Part shown: positions 37,601-49,027 of the stretch, piece after piece
Position numbering within the stretch: position 1 is the stretch's first letter
Layout of the letters: each line of letters starts with the position of its first letter
Assembly (NCBI GenBank): GCA_022606425.2
Contig: JAHDVF020000418.1
Coordinates: 558,001 to 622,000, forward strand
Source of the DNA: Lepidostoma basale
Lineage: Eukaryota; Arthropoda; Insecta; Trichoptera; Lepidostomatidae
DNA length: 64,000 nt
Direction: 5' to 3'
Notes under the pieces: generated by a model
The model's input: only the letters and a program-made list of their open reading frames with translations
Database searches by the model: none
What the model was told of the DNA's origin: nothing
Program-made: the position numbers and the translations under genes

Positions 37601-40600
37601 TTTCGCCAGTTCCATGCTTCGCTTCCATACATTTGGATCGGTACAAGAACACTATTGTGCACCATTCACTTTGTTGCCTGACCCCACCCTTCTTTCGATA
37701 TTCCTCTCCACCTGCCCATCGTTTGTAAACATACTACCCAAATACACAAACTCATATATTTGTTCCAAATTTTCACCATTCACGCTAATGTTGCAGATTG
37801 TCATGATTTCTTGTTTTCAAAAATCATTACCTTGGACTTATTAACATTCATCATCAGATCATTTCGCATGCATACCTCATACATACTATTCACCAGGACT
37901 TATAGTTCATGCTCGTTGTCTGCAAGTGGGAATTTTAATAACTAACGGGAATTTTAGATTTCAACACTATTATATTATCCTCAATATTCAAACATCATGT
38001 CACGATCACACGTCGATTTCTGCGAGCCCTTCACATGGCCGACATTTAAGATTTGATTGACTTGAGCCACGTTTTCCCCTATATCTTGTTTCGTTTACAT
38101 CATTAATATATACTTTATTCACCATTCTATCAGTGGCGTGCCTTAGGTCAACTAGTAAGGCAAGCCCGTCTGACTTTTTTGTGTTACAATATTAGTAGAG
38201 GGTCACGGTAATGTATTTTTCTGGATTAAAAGAGTTTTATCTTTCTAAATTAGTTGATTTTAAATCCCATTTTAGGCGCATTTAAAATCTATACAAAAAA
38301 TGTATTCTGCGTCACAAATCTCATGTTCTTGTATAATATAATAATGTATTTACAAATACAAGAAGAAATATAATTAATAAGCTGTAAATAGACAATAATA
38401 ATAAATTTTTTAACACCGAAACACGAATTATAATTAAATGTACTTAAAAAAATGACATAATCTTTCTTTTCATAACATTTCTGCACATAACGTAAATGAC
38501 AGATAACATTCTGACAATAGAAATGAAGTTCGTGACACATCCAATAGTAACATACTTCAGAGTGATAAAGCCCGGCTTTAAATCCATACAAAAAATCGTA
38601 GATATCTTCTGGTATATACACACCTAACTATGTGATTACAAGCCAAAAACACATAAATGCGACAAAGACCCTTTACATTTTGCATGCCCAATATGAAGTC
38701 CATCGAAAACATGAAACAAAACATGTGGACGTAGGCGATTTCGCGGGCATCTCACCTACGGTACGTATGAGTGAAATAAAATACGGCGCGTATGAGTGGA
38801 ACAAAACATACACATAGGTCATTTCTGCGCATGTCAGCGGAGTCATTTGCAACGCAACGAATTAAGTCGCTTTAACTCGTGCGAAAATTCTAAATATTAT
38901 TTTATTTGTAGACGGCTCAAATGCGCAAAATCATTGTTTTATTATAGATTTTTTAAGGCAAGCCCGGCTTTTCGGCTTGTATGGAAGTACCTCCACTGAT
39001 TGCTATGTGTGTACGGCAGGACATCGAGGGAGAGTAGCGTAGCTTAAATGTGGTCTGGGTCCCCCTTGGTTACAAATATACATTTATTATTATTATTTTT
39101 TAATGTAAGTTCCGCATGGACGGGGGACGGGCCTAGGGAGTGCACGAGTGAAGCTGACGAAAGGCGTCGCTGTGCCTATAACAGCTTCGGGTAAGCGTAG
39201 GGAGCCCTCTATGGCTCGGCCATCTTGATTCTTTCCGTATGTCCAAAACGAGATGCTTTTGCTGCAGTGATCGCCAACGTTTTGAGAACCTGACACAGCT
39301 CCACAAGAAGTGTCTTACCTTCTCCGAGATGAGGGCGTCGAGCCACGAGGTGTCAATGGTGTTCTCCTGGAAGCTCTGCGTCTCCAGCAGCGTGATGAGG
39401 TACTCCACTGTGGTGCGGAAGTCCCCGCGGATGGACAGCTCCTTCAGAGCGATTACCAGATTCCTGAAATTAAAAAATAATATAAACGTGACGAACCGGA
39501 CCTGTTAAATATTTTAGAAAATTTTAATCACTTCACCAATTTTGATGTTTATACAATAAAAGTAACTTTCGAAGCGTCACCTTTCCAACAAACTTCCTCA
39601 TCTTCTTCGATGGCCCTACAGCCCAAATCGAGCCTACGCCTCCAGCCTCTCCTGTCCTCCACTTCGATCCTCCAATCTGACAATTGTAACGATTTCGCCC
39701 CATATCTCCCAACTTCAACGTCTCAGCTGGGTATCAAGGCAAGACTCTCGCGGATGTGTTCTCAACCTCGAAAAGCTCATCTTCTTCTTCTTCTTCACTT
39801 TTGGTAGACTCAGGAGTCTGTTATTTCAGGCGGGTTCTCTTGAGACGCTGAACTCCAGCTTTCTCTCCACGGTTTCGGGGGTCTTCCTGGTCGGCATTGT
39901 CCGTTTGGCGTTCCATGGAGAGCTATGTGTGGTATCCTATTTGAGCTCATCCTTTCTACATGTTGATGCCAGTATCGCCATCTTTGACGTCCCCATCTGA
40001 CCACATCTTCGACCTCGCAGATTTCTCGGATTGCTGTATTCCTAACTCGATCACGTAGGGTCTTGCCGGCTATAGCGCGGAGTGTTTTCATCTCGGTTGT
40101 CCTGAGCATGCTCTTTGTCTTGACAGTGTCTGCCCTCGATTCAATGCCATATGTGAGGATTGGTCGCACACAGGTCTTATAGATGCGTACCTTGCTGTCA
40201 GTCCTCATGTCCTTGTTTCTCCATATTACATCTTTCAGGCAGCCTGCAACCGCTGCAGCCCTATCCACCTGTGACCTTACTTCTCTGGGGAGGTCATTAG
40301 AGCTGGTTACTTCGCTTCCGAGATATCTGAATAGCTCATCACCATGGGCAAAGTGGAGGGAAGGCGACCACAAGGACAACCACTGAGCCGCTGGTCCGAT
40401 CAAATCAGGGATCTGACTGATCTCTCATTAGCTGCAGCCTGGAGACTGACGGGTGACAGGAGCGCATGGCGTGCCATGGTCAATAGTTTACAGCATGGAC
40501 GCGACCCTCAATCATGAGGAATACGACTGAGTATCACAATTTATTAATTATATTTTATGAGATGAAAGTAAAGATGAACTTACTCCCTGGCCTGTTCCCT

Positions 40601-43600
40601 GGTCTCTCCCCAGGAGAAGCAGTGTCCAAACTGCGAGTCGGCGAATTCGTGCAGCCCACCCGAGGCGGCCACGCTGAAGTAGCCCCATACGTTCTTGGAA
40701 GAGCGGAAGTTCAGTTCGGACACCGTGCCCGAAGATGGTTTGAAGCCTGCGTTACCAAAACATCATAAATACGACATATCTTAACCACCATACGTTCACT
40801 CTGACTGTACTATTCTACGATATCCCGTATCAGGTACGCGCTTGAGAAAAAGTAATGTACCTAAAATGTAAGTTTTAGGGATACGCGCGTGTGCCATCAA
40901 AACTTGAGCACAAGTCTTCATAAATACGATAGTTTTACAAGGGGTAGGCCAAGTGTGCGGCCGAGTATTTGACGTTTCGTAATTTAAAAAAATAAAATTA
41001 GTATATAATTAAATTTCATTAGTTAAAAATCTGCTTGTTTTTTGCTCGTTTCTCGGAAAATAACACAAAGGTAGGGCGGTTAATGATCCTTTCATTATTT
41101 TGTCCATAACACCATCATTCGCACCGCATTCACTTCTTATATTTTCATTCGACACTCTAGCATACACAGAGTATCTACACATTCGTCTAAGAGAGAGAGT
41201 AGCGTAGCTTAGATGTGGTCTGGGTCCCCCTTGGTTGCAAATATACATATATTATTGTTTTATTTTTTTAACGTAAGTCCCGCATGGACGGGGAACGGGC
41301 CTAGGAGTGCACGAGTGAAGCTGATGAAAGGCACCGCTGCGCCTATAGCAGCTTCGGGTAAACAGAGGGAAAACTCTATGGCTCGGCCATCTCTGATGTA
41401 GACTGTCTGGCATTCAGGTTCCCATTGATGCAGAGTTCAGATGTATAAGCCATAACATTGTCTCAGAAAAGCACAAATAAATTAAGAATTGTCCAAAGAG
41501 CAATGAAAAGAGCAATGTTGGGAATAACCATAGCGGACCGAGTGAGAAACCCCACTATTAGAGCCAGAACAGGAGTGTCGGACATCATCGGAAGAGTGGC
41601 AGCGTGAAAATGGCACTGGACAGGCATACAATAGACAGTTTACCGCCACTCCGCTCATTTTGGCACCTGCATCCAACCCTTTCAGTTCTTAACTTACTAA
41701 CCATTACTCCGTTTCGCCGGAGGGGTAGGTAGAGAGGATGGATCGCCACATAAACGATTCTAAATTCACACATCGTGACATGCACGCTCGTCTAATTGTT
41801 CCTACTTTGAACATGGCCGCCTTTCAGTAATTGATTAACTTGGTCATATATACATCTTCCCTCATCCATTCGTTCCATATGTCCAAACCATCTTAGTGGC
41901 CGTTTGTTCATTTTAATTATCACGCATTCATCCGCCTTACATTCCTTTCTTACACCATCATTAGATATTGTATCATACATTGTTTTTCTACACATTCTTC
42001 TTAGTGACCTTATTTCTACGGCATTTATCCTACTTTCATCCTTCTTCTGCCAACTCTAAGCTTCACTTCCATACATAAGGGTCAGGACTAGAACTACATT
42101 GTGCACTACCATATTTGCTTAAGTGTATATATATTTTTATTTGCACCATTTTTTTGTTTTCAGCCCCAACTTTTCTTCCGACATCTTTCTCCATTCTTCC
42201 ATCTCTTGTAAACATGCTTCCCAGATAAACAAATACGGTAACTTGCTCAAATTTCACTGTTGGCACTTATGTCACAATCCGTCATACATTCTTCCTTTTC
42301 AAATACTATAACTTTAGACTTCGGTTCTTACACATGCGAAAAAATAGTAATACCTTCGTCGGGGTTTTCAGACGTGATCCTGGCGGCAATGACGTGCCCG
42401 TACGGGGAAGGTTTTTGACGAGGGTCATCGAAGTCGATCTCGGACATGCCCCAAGGAGACTCCCCGTACAGGAGGCGGATGTCCTTTATGTGGTATAGTG
42501 GGAGGCCCATGGCAATCTAGAGACAAGCATCAGTGATATACTCGTATAAGGACATCGGTACCAGGAATTAAAAATTAATGAAATATGCACAAATGACAAG
42601 AACGATTTGAAAAATAAAGCAAGTCAATCATAATTAATTGGGATTGGTGGCTGTGACCCAATTAAAATATGAATAAAACGGATAAATTCTTCGTCTTTGG
42701 AAGTTTGAGCTGTTTGAGCATGTCGTTCAAAATAGTAAAAATTAGCCAAAATATTAAAAATGACGCAAAGAGGTCAAAATGACCAATGTGGTCAAAATGA
42801 CCCAAGGTAGTCAAAATGACCCAAGGTAGTCAAAATGATCCAAGGTAGTCAAAATGACCCATGGTGGTCAAAATGTCCCCAGGGGGTAAAAATTATCACA
42901 TATGGTCAAAATGACCCAAGGCAGTCAAAATGACCCAAGGTAATCGAAATGACCCAGATGGGGGTCAAAATGGGGCAAGACGACCAAAATGATTACGGTA
43001 TAGTTGAAATAACCAAAAAAAAATCTATTTTCCAAAATAATATATACAAAATTTGCCATTTGTTACCCAGTATCCCATCGAAATTATAAACATTTGTTTG
43101 AAGAATAGAAATGCAATTTAAACACTCCAAAAGATCCAAGACTTCTCAATTACGGAAACATAATATTACAGAGTAGTCGAGATGTCTCAGAATACTACCA
43201 ATACTGACCTGGAGCTGTGCGGCGGGTAGGTTGACATCGGCCACCATCTCGGTGCAGGGGTGCTCCACCTGCAGGCGAGGGTTGAGCTCCAGGAAGAAGT
43301 AGGAGCCGCTTGGGTCGTACAGGTATTCCACAGTGCCCGCAGACACATACCCAACCATCTTTGCCAGGCGAACGGCAGACTGGAAAAAAAAATCATAATC
43401 AAATTTTTCAAAAATCATTACCTTGTACTCATTCACATTCATCATCAGATCATTTCGCATGCATACCTCATACATACTATTCACCAGGACTTGTAGTTCA
43501 TGCTCGTTGTCTGCAAGTAGGACAGCGTCATCCGCATACAAGAGACAGCTTACTGACACTCCGCTCATTTCGGCACCTGCATCCAACCCTTTCAGCTCTT

Positions 43601-46600
43601 ATTTCATTGTCTATTATTATTACTTCGGCAAGGATTAAAAAAGGAGTTGTACAATTTTGAAATGCAACGATTTCTTAGTGTGATGGGCAATTAGTTTTTT
43701 TTATCGTAAGGTGGTTTGAATTAATTTTGGTGATTTCACTTTTGTCACTTACCCTCTCCATCTCTGAGAAGATATCAGGGTTGGCGATTGTCGCGGGCGC
43801 CTCTTCGATGATTTTCTGGTGTCGCCGCTGGATAGAACAATCTCTCCCGAAGAGTGAGATGGCATTACCTGAAAAAAAAAACGTGAATTTATAATCAACA
43901 ACAACAAACCATCACGCCGTTTCGCCGTAGGGGTAGGCAGAGAGAATGGACCACCACACTTCTCTATCCTGGCGCACCTCTCTAGCTTCCTCCACATTCA
44001 TACAGCGAGTCATACACGCACGTCGATTCTTCTGACCTTTAAACCTTTAAAATTTGATTAATTCGGTCATGCCATGTTTTCCTCGGTCTGCTTCGACTCC
44101 GTACTCCATTTACATCATTAACGTATACCTTCTTAACGATAATTTCTCCATCCATGTGCTCCGTATGTCCGAACCAACGCAGCGATCCTTTCATAATTTT
44201 GTTCATAATACCTTCTCCTGCTCTACATTCCTTTCTTATATCAACATTTGTGATTCTGTCGTATGTCATTCTACCACACATACGTCTTAGGGACCTCATC
44301 TCTACCGCATTTATTCCGCTCTCATCCTTCTTCTGCCAGTTTCATGCTTCGCTTTCATATATTAGAGTTGGGACCAGAACTCCATTGTGACCGGCCGTTT
44401 TCGCTTTCATTGATAAATTCTTATTTACAATCAAATTCATCATTATTCTTATTGATAATCTGGGGTACCTCATGGCTGTCTGTAAAGGAAGAGGATCGTA
44501 CAGCGGTAAATATGTCCAAAGCGGTCTAAATAGCCGAAATGTTAAAATGGTAAAAATGATCTAAAATGGTCAATATGATCAAACATCTACAAATTAGTTC
44601 AAATATTACAAAATAGTTAATATTATGATAATTCTAAAACAATGTAATGTTATACCGTATGGTCCAAATGACTCAAAAGTATCCAAAAGATTCACAGTAA
44701 TCATCAAAGTGATGAAAAATGTCTTAAAACGGATAGTATGATTTTAAATGTTCAAAATGCTAATATGACCCAATTTTCATAACAGTCAATATCACCAAAA
44801 TTCTTCCAAATGATTCAAAATAGTCAATTGATCCAAAATAGGCAAAATGATGAAAAATAGTGAAAATGATCCAAAATAGTTAAAATGATCCCAAATAGAA
44901 AAAATGACAAAAATCATCTAAAAGAGTGAAAATGATCCAAATTAGTTTAAACTAACTAACTAACTAACCATCACGCCGTCTCCCCGAAGGGGTAGGCAGA
45001 AAGAATGGACTGCCACACTTTTATTTCCTGACATATTTCTCTCGCTTCCTCAACATTCAATGCACGCGCGTCGATTTCTCTGACTCCTCACATGGCCGAC
45101 ATTCAATATTTGATTTATTTGATCGTGCCACGTTTTCCTCGGTCTTCCTCTATTTCTGGTTCCATTTACATCATTAACATATAATTTTCCATTTACATCA
45201 TTAATGATCTAAAATAGTGAAAATGATCCCAAATAGTACTGTGTCGACCCTTATGTATGGAAGTGAAGCATGGAACTGGCAAAAGAAGGATGAAAGTAGA
45301 ATAAATGCATTAGAAATGAGATCTCTAAGACGAATGTGTGGCAAATCTGTATATGATAGAGTGACAAATGCAAGTATAAGAAGTGAATGTGGTGCGAATG
45401 AAAGTGTTATGAACAAAATAAGGAAAGGGTCATTGAGATGGTTTGGACACATGGAAAGAATGAGTGAAGACAGGATTGTAAAGAAGGTATATGTAAACGA
45501 CGTGAACGGAGCTAGAAATAGAGGAAGACCGAGGAAAACGTGGCACGATCAAATCAATCAAATATTGAATGTCGGTCACGTGAGGAGTCGGAGAAATCGA
45601 CGTGCCTGCATGACAAGATGTATGAATGTAGAGGAAGCGTGGGAAGTATGTCAGGACAGAACAGTGTTCTTTCCTGACATGCTCTAAAATAGTGAAAAAG
45701 ATCCAAAATATTCAAAAGGAATTAAAATAGTCAAAAAGATCAAGACTTGACAATTTGGTGTTCAAAAATAGTAAATATTACAAAGAAAGTCGTCAAAATG
45801 ACCTGTAAAAGGTCCAAATGACTTGTGCTCAAGTGAATATTTAAAGAATAAATAATTAATAAAAAGAATCTCACCGTATTGATCAGCCAGCAACTGCACC
45901 TCCAAGTGGCGGGCGCACTTGGCTAGCTTCATCACAAATATGGGCGACCCAGGAACTTCGGCTTGCACCTGCATCCACCACAAAAAACAAGGCATTAGCA
46001 ACAACCCAAGAATGGATAGGCACATAGTCACACACCAACAAACATTTTAGAGTCATTATCAGAAGCCATTATTCGTTCAATGCTGGAGATGTGGACCTAC
46101 CGACGAGTTGCCCATGTTTCATGGAGGGACCACATTACAGATGAACAGGTTCTCAGCAGAGTTGAAGAGAGTAAGCACGTGTTGAATACCATAGCGGAGA
46201 GGCGCGCAAGATGGATTGGTCATGTGTTGCGACACCAATGTTTCCTGCATGATGTATTGGAGGGAATCGTCGATGGATCGATTGGCAGAGGACGACCTCG
46301 CCAAGAGTACCTAGACCAGATTTGCGGAGATATTGCCTGCATCTCTTATGCCGAGTTGGAGAGAGTTGCCGAGGACCGAGCGGAGTGGAAGAGGAGATGC
46401 GTCGCCTTGCTGCAGACCAATCATTAGATTGAGACCGGAGAAGAAGCTGGACATAGGCCTCCCTTACCGACTTCCACAAGACTCTACCTGTCACCCCTCT
46501 GTCTTTTGATGTCATCAGACCATTAAGAGGGCCTTTGCGACAGAGTAGTAACACCTATAATTACCACACCGGTCCTGGGTTTCATTCCCAGCAATAAGTT

Positions 46601-48996
46601 TGAGGAAAGCTCTGGTGGTCTCGTAAAATTCATATGACAATAGACTAGCTACCTATCACATGTCATGAGAATCAATAGCTAAAAAGTTGTATATGCTAAT
46701 TGGGTTTAAATAACCTGCTCAATACAAATGGGAAAAGCAACGGGAAACTAATATTTAAAAGAAAAAGGCCCAAGTGGCACCCCAAGAACCAGCAAAGATG
46801 TAACTTGCTGCAAACCGATCCCCTAGATTCTCTGCGTGTATCTAGTCCACCAATCATCCGTTGTCCTCACTATCTTCTATCTAATATTAGAGTAACCAGG
46901 TCTATTTCTTATACTTTAAATACACATGGAAAGTATACCATTCATTCTCTGTAAATATGATATAGGAGTAAGTGAAAAGGTCATACGCACTTGTCTGAAT
47001 AGATTGGGGAAGTCGTCAGGGTTGTCCACCTTCCTGATTCCCTTGCCACCGCCTCCTTCCGAAGCCTTGATCATAACGGGAAAACCTGAAGAACACAGGA
47101 CCATAGATTTGAATAAATAAATAATTATTATTTCGAAATACGGATGCGTCATAGATTGGATATGGACCGATATGGTCAGCAATGTACATGTCCTACAAAG
47201 GGCTCGGGGTATGATGCTCTTGAATGAGGTGCCAGTCTATGTGGACATTTTCCAAATGACCTATGCGTCCTTCAAGGATCGTGTAGGTTCATACCTTTCA
47301 ATTTGCTTATTTATGTTATTATTCTCGTAAGTAGCTAACTATAAAACCATCCCCCTATCTCCTTTTCTTCTCGCGCCCATGGGAGACGCGGTGTGATGGG
47401 TTGCGAACCTTATCGCCACCAACAGGCATCTCCCGTGCGTACTTAGTAACTAAAACGTCCACAAAATAAAAAGAACATAACACATAATACTCTTCAAACA
47501 AAATGAATGAAAAAGAAGTGCTACGCACCTATCTTCTGGGCGGCGATGAGTCCCTGCTCCGGAGAGTGGATGCAGCCTCTTGCGAATAGTTCCGAGGAGA
47601 TTTTGATCTTCTTGTTACTATACTGCGCCTTCAGCTCTGAAAATCATATTTATCTGTTAATATATCTATTTAGAGTAGGCAGAAAGAATGGACTGCCACA
47701 CTTTTCTTTCCTGACAAATTTCTCTCGCTTCCTCAACATTCATACATCGTGTCATGCACGATCTCGATCTATTTCTCGATCGATTTCTCTGACTCCTCAC
47801 GTGGCCGACATTCAATATTTGATTTATTTGATCATGCCACGTTTTCTGTGGGCTTCCTCTATTTCTAATTCCATTTACATCGTTTACATATAATTTTTTT
47901 ACCATTCTTTCTTCATTCATTCATTCCATATGTCCAAACCATCTTAATGATCCTTTCATTATTTTGTTCATGACACCATCATTCGCACCGCATTCTCTTC
48001 TTATATTTTCATTTGACACTCTATCTAACATTATCATGCGAGCCAACAAAATGCTAGGTTTTGTTTTACGAAACGCAAGATCTTTTTCAAACACAACGGC
48101 GATCCGTCGACTGTATGAAGCGCTGGTTCGCAGTAACTTGGAGTACTGCTCTATCATTTGGGACCCCAGAGAAAGAACAGTCATCTTGGAGCTGGAAAGG
48201 ATCCAGAAACGATTTTTAAGGTATTTATACCTCAAGGAGTATAACTGTTATCCTTTTATGTACCCCTCACTGTTTCTCTCAGGAGTGTTGGGTTGGTTGG
48301 TTCGGACATATGGAACGCATGGATGGAGAAAGAATGGTTAAGAAAGTATACGTTAATGATGTAAATGGGGTACGAAGTCGAGGCAGACCGAGGAAAACAT
48401 GGCATGACCAAATTAATCAAATTTTAAAAGTTGGTCATGTTAGAAGTCGGAGGAATCGACGTGCGTGTATGACTCGTTGTATGAATGTGGAGGAAGCTAG
48501 AGAGGTTTGCCAGGATAGAGTAGTGTGGCGGTCCATTCTCTCTGCCTACCCCTGCGGGGAAACGGCGTGATGGTTTGTTGTTGTTGTTGTTGTTGAAGCT
48601 CGTCGAATGATCTTTCTGGGAAAGCATTTTTTAAACTGTTATCCGGAGGTGTTTTCAATCCAGGAGTGCTGAGAGAGCTAAATCTGTACATTCCCCATAG
48701 TTATAGCAGAGCAAGGGGGCATATATTATTTTATGCCCCAAATTGCCGGAGAGAGGCCCTTCGAAGTTCTCCTGTATTGAAGGCGATTCGTCTCTTAAAT
48801 GAGGTTGCAGAAGAGATAGACCTCTTTGGATGCAATTATGGCAAATTCGTAAATGCCCTTATGATAAAGGCAGCAAGCAGATAACTGGCTTTTCCTTTTC
48901 ATAAGGTTCTATGTATATGTCCTTTGGTATTCTTTTTTTTCACCCTTTACATCGATTTGGCTTGCGCTGTAATGATGTAAGGAGTTTTTTCAACAA

Positions 48997-49027
<31 letters not shown>

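Larger units (their letters stand above)
44490..45860. repeat. Degenerate 17-bp minisatellite split by two RTE-A copies
   Basis: Units such as AAAATGATCCAAAATAG repeat over 44490-44945, 45205-45236 and 45680-45830. The unit is related to the array at 42700-43000 in a neighbouring intron. Confidence 0.82.
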
